Below are positions 16,696 through 25,938 of a stretch of 64,000 nt of DNA, piece after piece; positions within the stretch are counted from its first letter, which is position 1; every line of letters starts with the position of its first letter. The notes under the pieces are model-generated. The model was not told the DNA's origin and did no database searches. It saw only the letters and a program-made list of their open reading frames with translations. The position numbers were made by a program, and so were the translations under genes. The DNA comes from JBBRDU01 sp038230335 (GTDB taxonomy: Bacteria; Verrucomicrobiota; Verrucomicrobiia; Chthoniobacterales; UBA10450): the NCBI GenBank assembly GCA_038230335.1, contig JBBRNL010000011.1, positions 1 to 64,000 on the forward strand, given 5' to 3'.

Positions 16696-18154
16696 ATGTT
16701 GCAGAACTTAAGTAGGCGCCTCACTCACACCACGCTCGCCCTTGTCCTCTGCTTCTTCTGCACGCAAGTCTCTCCTCCGGCCGAGGCGCAGGAACCCACT
16801 TCGGAAGAGGCTGAAATCGACCAGCTAAAAGCGCTCCTCCGCGCGGAAACCGATTCCGATAAAAAGGAGAAAATCGACCGGGAGATCGAAGCCGTTTACT
16901 TAAGCAATCCGCGCAAGGAAACGAAGCGCCTCTACGACGCATGGCAGGACGAGAGCGACCCTCATACCAGGAAGAAAATCGGCGAAGAGTTGGCGGACGC
17001 CGCTGTGCATAGCGAGGAACCGGATATCGTGATGGAAGTCGCGACCGGCGGATCCTTTGCCGAAAGGCGGATCCAGATCCCGGCCGGAACCCAGCAACTA
17101 CTCCTGCGCGAATGCTCTCAATTGCCACCGAAGGCCGGTGAGGAAGTAGCCGATTCGGGACGACCCTACCAATGGGTCATTCGAAGAATGACAGCAGATC
17201 GAATCGAGGTATGGCTCCCGAATCACGGATGGTTGTTCGACAGCCAGGGCGAACTCTTGAGCGAAGCGTTTCCACCACGCCGCGATGCAGACGGGCGGGG
17301 GTGGTTTGGCGCCTTTCTCCCCGACGGAAGCTGGGTCACGACCGACCTGTGGGGTGACGACAAAGTCCTGACGTTTTTCTCGCGCGAAGGAAAGTGGCTC
17401 AAGGAAATCAACGCTACCGATCTCGTACCGCATAAGAACGATGGCGAGAGAGACGACGGTGACGGCGATACGTCGATATCAACGATCGGTTGGTGCCGAT
17501 GCGACGCGGTCGGCGACGGCTTTGTCGTGAGCGTCGGACAGGGTAGCGGACGCGGCGTGGCCTGGGTCAACGCCAAAGGAGAGCATCACCTTTTGCGGGA
17601 TGGAGCGGCCCCCTGGAAACTCTGTTACCCGCGCGACCTCGAGCGAAAAGGAATGTACACCCACCTCTACATCCCGAGCGATCGAGGCGACGAATGGTTC
17701 GAATCTCATACGCCGGGACACGGGCTTTTCTGCGGTTATCCCACTTTGGAGGCTCTGAATTTCCAAGTCATGATCCGGAATGGCGAGACGTTTGGATTTT
17801 GGCCTGACTCATCGTCGTTGTGGATCGGCATAAAGGACGAGACTTTCGGCACTGACTCTGAGACAGGGGGAGCAATCGAGCAGCTCTGTCGAACAAACCT
17901 TATTCTATGAGGCGGGCGGCCGTTTCGCCGGGTGGATTGCCGCGCGACGATTGGCGGACACACCGGCACTCGATGGAATGGTATTTTGCGATGTGGAGGA
18001 CCGAATCATCAGCCTGAGTCGGAATCGGAAGATTCAAAAGGTCGAACAATTTACCTGGAGCGATGGTTCGGTGGCTTCGCCTTACAAAATATTTACGGAA
18101 CTCCAGCTCGGGTTCTTTATCGAAGAAGAAAACCTTGTGCTGGCGCGATGGTAA
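16696..18154 (+). pseudogene. Secreted protein of unknown function, interrupted by a frameshift
   Basis: Frame 1 runs from ATG 16696 to a stop at 17908-17910 (404 residues): signal peptide 1-32, a charged helical segment (35-100) and a beta-rich region with repeated W-containing blades (IEVWLPNHGWLFDSQGE, WFGAFLPDGSWV). From about 17834 another frame opens and runs to 18154, continuing with LFYEAGGRFAGWIA, DGMVFCDVEDR and a C-terminal FFIEEENLVLARW. Dropping one base from the G5 run at 17866-17870 fuses them into one product of about 485 residues. It may be a pseudogene, a sequence error or a variable gene. Family not recognised; the blades suggest a beta-propeller. Confidence 0.65.
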
Positions 18155-18169
18155 ATTGGGGAAAAGTCT

Positions 18170-18829
18170 TCAAAGCACGCCGACCGCGCGCGAGATGAGC
18201 AAAATGACAATGCTCAGGGAGATGGATATCTGGATCATGACGAAAATCTTGGCCCAGCGCGCCAGCAACGGAGCGTCCGTCGGGCCGAAGGTCGAACTCT
18301 GGGTGAAAGCGATGAAAAGATAATCGATAAAGTGCGGCCGCCACCCTGCGCATTCGAACTTTACCTGCTCCGACTTTTCAATCTGCATCTGCGGAAAGAC
18401 GAAACTGCGGCTGCCAAATTCCTGCCGGTCCCGTCGCACGGTCGGCCCGCCGCCATCCAGTCGCCAGTACCAAACAGCGAAAACCAGTATATTCGTTAGC
18501 CAAAGCAGGGCCCCCGAGCAAAGCAGGCGAACCGGGTCTTCCTTGTGCGAGGGCAAAAACCGCACCAGAAGGACGACAGAACCGATCAGCGCGATTGTGA
18601 TAATCGAACTGACGGCGATGCCGAGCACGCGATTCAGCGAACGGTGTCCGGTCCTGTGGCTGACCACGGTCGGGACCAGCAGGACCACGATTAATGTCGG
18701 CAATAACCACGTCGGCCCGACAATCAGTGACCTCGGCAGCGCCAGGTAAATGCCGCCGACGGCGAGTAGCGCAAGCAAAGCTTGCCAGCGGGGTTCCGGC
18801 TGATCGACTTGACGGGACGCGTCTGGCAC
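18170..18829 (-). CDS. Multi-spanning membrane protein, DUF1345-like
   Basis: About 219 residues if it starts at the GTG 18829. The open frame extends to 19453, but that part lies antisense to the DUF885 gene and lacks membrane-protein character. Five or six helices are visible, with features that recall DUF1345: WLTNILVFAVWYWRLD in the middle and HFIDYLFIAFTQSSTFGPTDAPLLARWAK before the last helix. Function of that family is unknown. The start codon is uncertain (TTG near 18779 also possible). Convergent with the interrupted secreted-protein gene. Confidence 0.6.
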   Translation of the reverse strand: MPDASRQVDQPEPRWQALLALLAVGGIYLALPRSLIVGPTWLLPTLIVVLLVPTVVSHRTGHRSLNRVLGIAVSSIITIALIGSVVLLVRFLPSHKEDPVRLLCSGALLWLTNILVFAVWYWRLDGGGPTVRRDRQEFGSRSFVFPQMQIEKSEQVKFECAGWRPHFIDYLFIAFTQSSTFGPTDAPLLARWAKIFVMIQISISLSIVILLISRAVGVL

Positions 18830-18928
18830 AGATTGGCTTATAGCAAGGATTGCGAGAGGTGCGAGCAGTTGCTGAAGCGATTGAACTTTTGATTGACCCA
18901 GCCTCTCCTTTTCCGGTGATGTGACACC

Positions 18929-20749
18929 ATGCTCAAGAGTCTTTTCAAATGGATCTTCAGAAGCGGGCTGGTCCTGGTGCTGGCCGCTGCCGTCTTTCTG
19001 ATCAATCTGATCTGGTTTCGGCCTTGGAGCCTCAATCTTTTCTACGAGAAAGTCTTCGCTAGCACTGTCTTCGACGAACCCGAATTGCTTTCGTCTCTCG
19101 GCCTGGTCGAGCAATTCGGAATCACGAGTCACAACGGCAAACTGAACGACGCCTCGCCCGCTCACCAGCAGAATGCGATCGAGCGATGGAAAAAGGATCT
19201 CGTGGAGCTGCGCGAATATCCTCTGGAACGACAGACCGAATCGCAGAAGCTGTCCACTCACGTGCTCGATTGGTTCCTGCAGGATCAGACCGAGGGCGAG
19301 AAGTGGCAGTGGCATAACTATCCCGTGAACCAGCTCTTTGGCCTGCAGAACGAATTCCCTTCCTTCATGGCCAACACCCACCGGCTGCTTGATCGCAAGG
19401 ATTGTGATTACTACCTGATGCGGCTCGATGCCTTGCCCAGGAAGTTTGACCAACTTCTAGAGGGACTCCAGTTGCGCGAGCAAAAGCATATCATTCCGCC
19501 GCGGTTCGTCGTCGAGGAAGTGCTTAAGGAAATGAATGAGTTCGTGGCCAAACCGGCCGCAGAAAATATCCTGGCCAGTTCGTTCAAGACTCGGGCCGCT
19601 AAAATCGACAAGTTGAGCGAAGTTGATCGAGCCGATTTTCAGGGCCGCGTCGAAACTGCGATCACGGGCCAGGTTTATCCGGCCTATCACAAGATTATTG
19701 ATTACTTCAATGCCTTGCTTCCGAAGACGACGACCGATGACGGGGTTTGGAAATTACCGGAGGGCGACGCTTATTATGCCTACACCTTGCGCGACAACAC
19801 CACCACGACGCTCAAGCCCGATGAAGTGCATGCCCTGGGTTTACAAGAAGTGGCACGGATCGAAGGAGAGATGCGCTCGCTCCTCGATGCGAATGGTCTC
19901 GTGGGCGAGCCGATCGGTCCAGCCATGGCGAAACTAGCGCTGGATCCGCGCTTCCTTTATTCCAATGACGACAAAGGACGAGGCGAAGCGCTGGCCGATT
20001 ACACCCGCCTGATCGACGACGCCATCAGCAAGTCGAAGCAATTGTTTGTGACCATACCGAAAGCCAAATGCGAAGTCCGGCGCGTCCCGGAGTTTAAGGA
20101 AGCCACTTCGGCGGGTGCTTATTATAATCCGGGCGCACAGGACGGCACCCGGCCTGGCATTTTCTTCGCCAACCTTCGTGATATGAGCGAAGTGCCAAAG
20201 TGGGGAATGCCCACGCTGGCCTATCACGAGGGCGTGCCCGGGCATCACTGGCAAATATCGATCGCGCAGGAACTGAAAGGACTTCCGCAGTTCCGGAAAG
20301 TGCTCCCATTCACCGCCTACATGGAAGGGTGGGCCCTCTACTGCGAGTGGTTGGCCAAAAAAGCCGGATGGTACGACACCGATCCGTTTGGCGATCTGGG
20401 CCGGTTACAGGGAGAGTTGTTTCGCGCGGTGCGTTTGGTCGTCGACACCGGCATCCATGCCAAACGCTGGACGCGCGCGCAGGCCATCGCTTACATGCGC
20501 GAAAAGACCGGGATGGGAGAAAAAGAAGTTACGTCCGAAATCGAACGCTACATTGTCATGCCCGGACAGGCCTGTGCGTACAAGGTCGGTATGCTCAAGA
20601 TCCAGGGACTCCGATTACGGGCCGAGCAGGAGTTGGGAGAAAAATTCGACCAGCGCGAATTCCACGAGACGGTCCTGCACAACGGGGCGCTGCCTCTCGA
20701 AATCCTGGAAGAACAGGTGAACGAGTATATTAAGAGGAAGAAAGTGTGA
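18929..20749 (+). CDS. DUF885 family putative metalloprotease, membrane-anchored
   Basis: 606 residues with one N-terminal transmembrane segment (about 12-30) and a long alpha-helical DUF885 domain. The metal-site signature HEGVPGHH is at 433-440, followed by YMEGWALYCEWL (second metal ligand region) and a C-terminal MPGQACAYKVG typical of the family. DUF885 proteins resemble gluzincin carboxypeptidases, but substrates are mostly unknown. The anchor and export would place it in the periplasm. Divergent from the DUF1345-like gene; about 100 bp lie between them. Confidence 0.9.
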   Translation: MLKSLFKWIFRSGLVLVLAAAVFLINLIWFRPWSLNLFYEKVFASTVFDEPELLSSLGLVEQFGITSHNGKLNDASPAHQQNAIERWKKDLVELREYPLERQTESQKLSTHVLDWFLQDQTEGEKWQWHNYPVNQLFGLQNEFPSFMANTHRLLDRKDCDYYLMRLDALPRKFDQLLEGLQLREQKHIIPPRFVVEEVLKEMNEFVAKPAAENILASSFKTRAAKIDKLSEVDRADFQGRVETAITGQVYPAYHKIIDYFNALLPKTTTDDGVWKLPEGDAYYAYTLRDNTTTTLKPDEVHALGLQEVARIEGEMRSLLDANGLVGEPIGPAMAKLALDPRFLYSNDDKGRGEALADYTRLIDDAISKSKQLFVTIPKAKCEVRRVPEFKEATSAGAYYNPGAQDGTRPGIFFANLRDMSEVPKWGMPTLAYHEGVPGHHWQISIAQELKGLPQFRKVLPFTAYMEGWALYCEWLAKKAGWYDTDPFGDLGRLQGELFRAVRLVVDTGIHAKRWTRAQAIAYMREKTGMGEKEVTSEIERYIVMPGQACAYKVGMLKIQGLRLRAEQELGEKFDQREFHETVLHNGALPLEILEEQVNEYIKRKKV

Positions 20750-20833
20750 TCGATGCCGCGGCTTCCTTGCCCATGGGCGTGTGCTGATTCATTTGCGATT
20801 GCGGTCTTGCCGCTTCTCCGTTAAACGACGCGC

Positions 20834-21274
20834 ATGAAGCGCTGCTTTGCCATGCTGGTCTGCGCCTTATCCATTTCTCTGGCGGGCTGCGCCACTCATT
20901 CCGGATCGGAGGCGAAGGCGGGACGTCGCGCGGAAGCGGCCGCCGCCCGGCAAGCGGCGGAGAAATGGCTTAAGCTGCTGGACGACGGCGACTACGAAGA
21001 GGCCTTCGAATGGGAGGCCAGGGACTTTCGTCTTTCCCGGACCCAGGCGCAGTTTGTGCGCTCCATGCAAGCGCACCGCGCCCCATTCGGACACTTTATC
21101 TCACGGGGCGTGATTGGCGCCGCTTCGCTCCATAAGCTGGTGGGGATGCCGGACGGTTCTTATGCGAGCATCGTTTTCAAAACAGTGTTTGAACACAAGC
21201 CCGCTACGGCCGAGCGCGTCATTCTGGCAAAACAAAGCGTCGGCTGGCGCGTGATCGACTATCGAATCTACTAA
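20834..21274 (+). CDS. DUF4019-like lipoprotein
   Basis: 146 residues. A lipobox LAGC at 17-20 follows a hydrophobic core, so it should be a diacylated envelope lipoprotein. The mature domain (about 38-146) fits DUF4019: AAEKWLKLLDDGDYEEAFEW, then a central VGMPDGSYASIVFKT, and the ending WRVIDYRI. This fold is NTF2-like; role unknown. The ATG at 20834 has no strong Shine-Dalgarno. An R3 half-repeat begins directly after its stop codon. Confidence 0.85.
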   Translation: MKRCFAMLVCALSISLAGCATHSGSEAKAGRRAEAAAARQAAEKWLKLLDDGDYEEAFEWEARDFRLSRTQAQFVRSMQAHRAPFGHFISRGVIGAASLHKLVGMPDGSYASIVFKTVFEHKPATAERVILAKQSVGWRVIDYRIY

Positions 21275-21301
21275 GGTGGATCGCGATCTCCGTGCGCGAT
21301 G
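21275..21301. repeat. R3 repeat, half copy
   Basis: AGGTGGATCGCGATCTCCG at 21275-21293, followed by TGCGCGAT, matches the left arm of the inverted element at 118-144 with one mismatch. No second arm is visible nearby; an R1 pair follows at 21313. Confidence 0.7.
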
Positions 21302-21312
21302 GTCATGGGTCC

Positions 21313-21390
21313 TTGTAGCCACTTCGCTCTGCGAAGCGCGCTGCGCGTGGGACAATCTCCTCGGGGTCGCCCAGAGGGCGACGGGTACAA
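21313..21390. repeat. R1 hairpin elements, inverted pair
   Basis: The left unit is TTGTAGCC, stem CTTCGC, loop TCT, stem GCGAAG. The right unit, on the other strand, is TTGTACCC, stem GTCGCC, loop CTCTG, stem GGCGAC. The two stems have different sequences, yet both pair perfectly. Confidence 0.85.
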
Positions 21391-21497
21391 TCTATCCTCT
21401 GTTGCTACTTTGCCTTCCTAAGTCTTTCCTCTCTTTTTGCCTTTCCTGACGCCAGATTGAGATTGTCAGAGAGCGCGCCGCCCCGAATACTGCTGTT

Positions 21498-21647
21498 ATG
21501 AACTTCACTAAAAACATCGGCATGCTGTTATTGGCCATTTACCTGATCGTTGTTGGTTTGACGGTCCTGTTTTCAATCGCCATTCCAGCGATGTTAACTG
21601 GCATTCTCGCGCTGGCCGCGGGTATCTTTATCCTGATCGGGCGGTAA
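21498..21647 (+). CDS. 49-residue membrane peptide
   Basis: ATG 21498 to TAA 21645-21647 gives 49 residues: a short MNFTKNIG head, a hydrophobic helix (about 9-27), a proline-containing turn (about 30) and a second helix (about 33-47) ending LIGR. The two-helix design and clean boundaries indicate a real small membrane protein. It ends 19 bp before the TIR-protein start on the same strand, so the two are likely co-transcribed. Function unknown. Confidence 0.65.
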   Translation: MNFTKNIGMLLLAIYLIVVGLTVLFSIAIPAMLTGILALAAGIFILIGR

Positions 21648-21666
21648 GCGCGATCGGCGACTGCTG

Positions 21667-22977
21667 ATGAAACGCATCGCCTTCATCAGTCATTCTTCCG
21701 TAGATAAGACCGTCGCAGAAGAGGTCTGCCGTTTTCTTGAGACCAATGGCGTTCCCTGCTGGATTGCACCACGCGATGTCACGCCGGGCAAAAACTATGG
21801 CGCTGCTATTCTCGATGCGATCGATGAATGTTCGATCTTCGTTCTGCTGCTAACCGCCGCATCGAATAAGTCGGGCCAGGTTGTCCGAGAGGTGGAGCGG
21901 GCGGCCAGCTCCAATTCCATCCTGATCCCCTTCCGGGTCGAGGATGTTCAGCCATCGAGGGACCTCGAGTTTTACGTCAGTACGACGCATTGGCTGGATG
22001 CGGTGAGCAAACCGTTTGCGAAGCATTTGCATGAATTGCTCGCGGCCATTCGAAATTGGGCGAAGCCCGAGGAAACGAAAAACGAAGTCGCCGCGGCCGT
22101 CCCGGCACCCGCTCCGCTCATTCCTGCTCTCCCGGTGCGCCCACGCCCGTTTTTTCCGTCACGCTCAATGATCGTCGGGATTCTGGCTGCGCTATTTTTC
22201 TGCGGCGTGTTTGCCTTCCTTCTCCTGCGAGATAAACCCGCGCCTGTTAGGCAAATTCCCGCTCCAAGTTCCGAAGCTGCGGCAACCAGCACGCCCAGGG
22301 TCGTCGAAAGTCCGACCATCATCTCGACCGCGACGCCTTCTCCGCCCGCCGTCACCCTCGACGAAACACCGACTGAGAGTGTGGTCGTAGCCGCTTCGCC
22401 GGAAGCTGTGCGACGAAGACCAGGTGCGCCGATGAGATCTACGCCCCCTCCAGATCTCGCGCCTTCCGCGGCCGGCACGTCTTCTCCGGTTCCACTCAAA
22501 CCCGGACAGCCGTTCACTTCTACGGCCGCCCCGGTCAAACCGGCCCTATCCGCCCCAGTTATCCGAGACGTGGCCGCGTCCTCTGAACTGCGGGTGAAAG
22601 GCCAGTTGCAGAAAGGAGCGCTCGCTTTTGATGGCAACCGGGACACGGCTTGGGTGGCGGACGGTGACGGCATCAACAAATCCCTCAGCGTCCACTTCAA
22701 AGCATCCGCCACCATCGCGAGCATTTCACTCCTGACAGCCCTGGGCGAGGTAAAGCAGTTCGGTGCTCGAAATCGCGTCCACACGATTCGTGTCACATTC
22801 AATGATGGCACCAACCAGGTGCTGACCCTCGAGGACAAAGCGAAGATGCAGCGCTTCGAGCTCACGCATCCGGTCACAGCCAATTGGGTTAAGTTTGATA
22901 TTCTCACCGTGTATCGTGGCAAGAAATTAAGTCATACTCCCATCTTCGAAATCGCGTTTAATCGCGATGAAGGGTAG
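21667..22977 (+). CDS. TIR domain - transmembrane - discoidin-like fusion protein
   Basis: 436 residues. Residues 1-135 are a bacterial TIR_2-type domain (FISHSSVDK, then GVPCWIAPRDVTPG, SNKSGQVVREVERA, STTHWLDA). The helix after TPGKN reads YGAAILDAI and lacks the Glu used by NAD-cleaving TIRs, judged by eye. A Pro-rich linker leads to one transmembrane helix (about 165-190), then a Pro/Ala/Ser/Thr-rich stalk (190-300) and a C-terminal galactose-binding-like domain (about 303-436, with ALAFDGNRDTAW and VYRGKKLSHTPIFEIAF) like the glycan-binding module of streptococcal-type NADases. Orientation would put the TIR inside and the glycan binder outside. The immediate upstream gene is a 49-residue membrane peptide. 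Confidence 0.9.
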   Translation: MKRIAFISHSSVDKTVAEEVCRFLETNGVPCWIAPRDVTPGKNYGAAILDAIDECSIFVLLLTAASNKSGQVVREVERAASSNSILIPFRVEDVQPSRDLEFYVSTTHWLDAVSKPFAKHLHELLAAIRNWAKPEETKNEVAAAVPAPAPLIPALPVRPRPFFPSRSMIVGILAALFFCGVFAFLLLRDKPAPVRQIPAPSSEAAATSTPRVVESPTIISTATPSPPAVTLDETPTESVVVAASPEAVRRRPGAPMRSTPPPDLAPSAAGTSSPVPLKPGQPFTSTAAPVKPALSAPVIRDVAASSELRVKGQLQKGALAFDGNRDTAWVADGDGINKSLSVHFKASATIASISLLTALGEVKQFGARNRVHTIRVTFNDGTNQVLTLEDKAKMQRFELTHPVTANWVKFDILTVYRGKKLSHTPIFEIAFNRDEG

Positions 22978-22987
22978 GCCCTCAAAA

Positions 22988-23057
22988 CACGGCAACAGAG
23001 TGCCGTGGCTACAGAAAGAAGAGCGCTGTAGCCGCTTCACTCTGTTGAGGCGTCCCC
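22988..23057. repeat. R1 hairpin elements, inverted pair
   Basis: The first unit is on the minus strand (22988-23014): CTGTAGCC, ACGGCAC, TCTGTT, GCCGTG. The second is on the plus strand (23026-23057): CTGTAGCC, GCTTC, ACTCTGTT, GAGGC, GTCCCC. Heads face each other across an 11-bp spacer. Confidence 0.85.
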
Positions 23058-23145
23058 CAATCGAACAACAACACGCCCACGAAACTAAAAACACCGACGG
23101 AAGCGACTCGCCGTCCTCCGGCCACGCGGTTATTATCCAGTCGGT

Positions 23146-23964
23146 ATGCAGCGTTTCCTCCGATACGCCCTGTTCTTGACAGCGGTGCTGCATTCTTCTG
23201 GGCTCGCGGCCGCCGAAACGCAATTCACCCTCGCAGGGCAAACCGTCAAGCCGGGAGGCACGCTCGAGATTCAGTTTCCGGTGGACAAATCTTTTCAGGA
23301 TTACGCCGCCTCGGGCGGAAACCCGCGTCCTGATCGCGGTCGCGCTTTGCTCATGTTTCCTCCGCGCTTCGATCCAAGAGCGAGCTGGCCGATCCTGATT
23401 GTCACATCGACCACGGATGCCCACCGCACGAGCCCCATGGACGCCTGGTGGTATCGACATTCCGCCAATGCGGAAGGCTGGATCGTGCTGGCCACGGATG
23501 CGACCAGCAAACCGCGCGAAGACTCCACGATGTGGAGGATGGGAATGTTAGCCGCGGGCTTGCAGACCATTCGCCGGGAGTGGCCGCAGTCGGCCCGGTG
23601 GACGGTCGCCTTCGCCGGATTATCGGGCGGGGCCAAACGCAGCTGCTTGCTTAGTGCCATGCTGGCCAAAAGCGGTACCGTGGATATCAAAGGAATTTTT
23701 CTCTGCGGAATTAACGACGATCGCCTGAGTATCGCCTTCCACGATTTCAATCCTCCACGCGACTTTCTCAATACGCCGGTCTGGCTGAGCAGCGGGCTGA
23801 GCGATCGGATCGCGAATCCGTCCGCGCATAACCATGTCAAAAATTCGCTCGAGCGCACCGGTTTCACCCATGTGCGCGTCGAGCAATTCGACGGTGGCCA
23901 TGAGATCAAACCCGCCGAAGTGCAACGCGCGCTGCGCTGGTTCAGACAGCTCGGCCACTTCTAG
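23146..23964 (+). CDS. Secreted alpha/beta hydrolase
   Basis: 272 residues with a signal peptide (1-23, GLAAAE). The fold is an esterase/depolymerase-type alpha/beta hydrolase: WPILIVTSTTD for the core strand, the nucleophile elbow FAGLSGGAK (Ser about 166), WLSSGLSDRIA before the Asp, and GGHEIKP near the end with the catalytic His. Substrate unknown; likely periplasmic. ATG 23146 fits the signal peptide. It lies between R1 repeats and converges on the DUF72 gene. Confidence 0.82.
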   Translation: MQRFLRYALFLTAVLHSSGLAAAETQFTLAGQTVKPGGTLEIQFPVDKSFQDYAASGGNPRPDRGRALLMFPPRFDPRASWPILIVTSTTDAHRTSPMDAWWYRHSANAEGWIVLATDATSKPREDSTMWRMGMLAAGLQTIRREWPQSARWTVAFAGLSGGAKRSCLLSAMLAKSGTVDIKGIFLCGINDDRLSIAFHDFNPPRDFLNTPVWLSSGLSDRIANPSAHNHVKNSLERTGFTHVRVEQFDGGHEIKPAEVQRALRWFRQLGHF

Positions 23965-24006
23965 TTTGCGGACCAGACCTGCGGCAACCTTCGCCGAGCT
24001 CTCTCC

Positions 24007-24083
24007 TTGTAGCCGTCGCCCTCTGGGCGACGCCCCATCGGCGCCAATCACACACGAATTCGCGTTTCGCAGACGACTACAGG
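24007..24083. repeat. R1 hairpin elements
   Basis: The left unit reads TTGTAGCC, GTCGCC, CTCTG, GGCGAC, GCCCC. A degenerate opposing unit ends near 24083 (CTGTAGTCGTCTGCG on the minus strand). A third, weaker fragment follows at about 24099-24121. Lies between convergent genes. Confidence 0.75.
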
Positions 24084-24189
24084 GCTCTCTTCCTGCAGTC
24101 ACGACACTCAGTTGCCGTGTCTAATAGGTCTTTCGTGCAAGCGGTGCCGGTCACGCGATCAGGCTCATTCCGCCTAACGACTCATACAA

Positions 24190-24894
24190 CTACCGGGCCA
24201 ATAGCTCCATCATTTCCTTCGCCAGCCTGGGACCAAAGCCCGCGTCCTCATGTTTGAAATAAATAAAAACATCGCCCCAGTTGCTTTCCTGTTTTCGAAT
24301 AAGCTCAGCCCAACGCGCTACATCCTTGCTCTCATAGTCCTCGCGCCGCAGTCGCAGATATCCATACCCGGCGGTCACCACAGGCGGCGTGGTGATGTCT
24401 TCCATGTCTGCGATGCAGAGCGCCGCGCCTCTTGATCTGAGGACTTCGAAAACATCGTCGGTAAACCACGTTTCATGACGAAATTCAAAAGCCGCCCGCA
24501 TCCCGTCGGGAAGACTATTCACGAAATCCGCCAGCAAGATAGTGTCCTTCTTAAAATTAGGCGGCAACTGAAACAGGACCGGACCGAGTTTCTCGCCTAG
24601 CGACGATGTCACATCGTGAAAATACCGGATCGTGTCTGCGCACTCACGCAGTCGGGCATAGTGTGTGATTTTCTGCGGCGCTTTCAGGCTGAATCGAAAA
24701 GTAGCCGGCGTTTTCAGCTTCCAGTTATCGATCGTTTTGGCCGACGGAATCCGATGAAAGGTGTAATTGATCTCTGTTGTGGAGAAGCGCTCCGCATAAA
24801 AGGCCAGCATCTTCGCGGCCGGCAAGTCCTCCGGATAAAAAGTGCCTTTCCACTCGGCATATTGAAAGCCCGACGTACCGATCCACGGAATCAT
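24190..24894 (-). CDS. DUF72 (YecE-like) protein
   Basis: 234 residues with the DUF72 pattern from the first residues: WIGTSGFQYAEWKGTFYP, then FSTTEINYTFHRIPS, LGPVLFQLPP, FEFRHETWF and VFIYFKHEDAGFGP. The fold is a TIM barrel and resembles nucleases or isomerases, but no reaction is established. Cytosolic. Downstream on the same strand of nothing closely spaced; an octamer CCTAACGA lies just past its stop at 24173. Confidence 0.93.
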   Translation of the reverse strand: MIPWIGTSGFQYAEWKGTFYPEDLPAAKMLAFYAERFSTTEINYTFHRIPSAKTIDNWKLKTPATFRFSLKAPQKITHYARLRECADTIRYFHDVTSSLGEKLGPVLFQLPPNFKKDTILLADFVNSLPDGMRAAFEFRHETWFTDDVFEVLRSRGAALCIADMEDITTPPVVTAGYGYLRLRREDYESKDVARWAELIRKQESNWGDVFIYFKHEDAGFGPRLAKEMMELLAR

Positions 24895-24967
24895 GATATT
24901 AAGTTATAAGAGCGGCCCCAGTGCGACAGAATTATTTTCGCTGGCACGCTGTCCCGCCGCTTTTCCC

Positions 24968-24996
24968 TAGCCGCCTCACCCTGTGGAGGCGTCCCC
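24968..24996. repeat. R1 hairpin element, single
   Basis: TAGCC, stem GCCTC, loop ACCCTGTG, stem GAGGC, GTCCCC. It lies between the CPBP-protease gene and the DUF72 gene on the minus strand. Confidence 0.8.
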
Positions 24997-25007
24997 GTCT
25001 GCAGACC

Positions 25008-25928
25008 TCACTCCTCCGAGGCGCCCGCCTCACCCAACGTCAGTTCCCTGCGCTTTCTCCAGATTAGGAATGCCGCCACCGCCGTCGTCATGACGAGCCC
25101 TACGCCAAATTCATCGATCAGGTATTTCGTCGGGCCCGTGTCGCCCGTGAGCGGAGTGAAAATGCTCTGGATAAATAAATTGTGACTGCCGTGCAGAATG
25201 GCGGCCGGCCACAAACTGCGCGAACGCAACACCAGCCAGGCGAGGATAACACTTTCCGCGACCACACCCAGAGTGAAACAAGTCAGGCCATACCAGGCAG
25301 GTGTGCCGGCATTATAATCGGCGAAAAGCAGAATCGGATAATGGTAAGCAGCCCACATCAGGCCGCTGATCAATCCAATCGCGGGAAACCGCACCACTTT
25401 GGCGAGCTCCGGCACGAGAAAACCGCGCCACCCGATTTCCTCGCCGAGTGCGCGCGATGTCTTACCCACCATCCCGAGCGTCGCAGTCAGTATGACAAAA
25501 AACGTGACCGTCAGAGCGGGATGAAAACTGGTCCAGCCAAATTGCTCACCGATCTTGCGGACCGCGTCAGCGGGAGCGAATCGACCGAATCCGCCAAGCC
25601 AGACAACCAGATAGATCGGCAGCGCGTAAGCGACCGGAATGAGGTATCCAAGCCACGCATACTTGCCCGGTCCCCAGACCCACGGCAGATCGCGGATTTT
25701 TTCACCAAACGCTTTCTTGGTTGCGAAAGCGGCCAAAGCCGGGCTCCACATTGATCCAGTGACATAAAGCAGATTGCCCGTGTCCAGTTTGCCGGCGTGA
25801 AGAACGAACGCATCGAACACGCCGCTGAACAGCATGGTCAGCGCGTAGTAGAGTCCTATCTTTTGCCAGACTCGCGCCCTTGTTTCCTGTCCGCTCACCA
25901 TATCAGGGAACGTGAACCGCTGCTCCAC
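25008..25928 (-). CDS. CPBP family intramembrane metalloprotease
   Basis: 306 residues with about eight helices. The CPBP (Abi/Rce1-like) motifs are all present: E163-E164 and R168 in GEEIGWRG, H196 in AAYHYPILL, and H246-N250 in HGSHN. Rce1-like glutamic proteases cut within the membrane; bacterial members serve in immunity to self-made peptides or in protein maturation. It is the last gene of an eight-gene operon, 10 bp after the preceding stop codon. Target unknown. Confidence 0.93.
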   Translation of the reverse strand: MEQRFTFPDMVSGQETRARVWQKIGLYYALTMLFSGVFDAFVLHAGKLDTGNLLYVTGSMWSPALAAFATKKAFGEKIRDLPWVWGPGKYAWLGYLIPVAYALPIYLVVWLGGFGRFAPADAVRKIGEQFGWTSFHPALTVTFFVILTATLGMVGKTSRALGEEIGWRGFLVPELAKVVRFPAIGLISGLMWAAYHYPILLFADYNAGTPAWYGLTCFTLGVVAESVILAWLVLRSRSLWPAAILHGSHNLFIQSIFTPLTGDTGPTKYLIDEFGVGLVMTTAVAAFLIWRKRRELTLGEAGASEE

Positions 25929-25938
25929 CGCTTGGTCG

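Noticed and set aside
18830..19453. N-terminal extension of the DUF1345-like frame
   Set aside because: It lies antisense to the DUF885 gene and loses membrane character upstream of 18829.
22927..23460. 177-codon minus-strand frame across an R1 repeat pair
   Set aside because: It overlaps two well-supported plus-strand genes and covers repeat DNA; Arg-rich composition.
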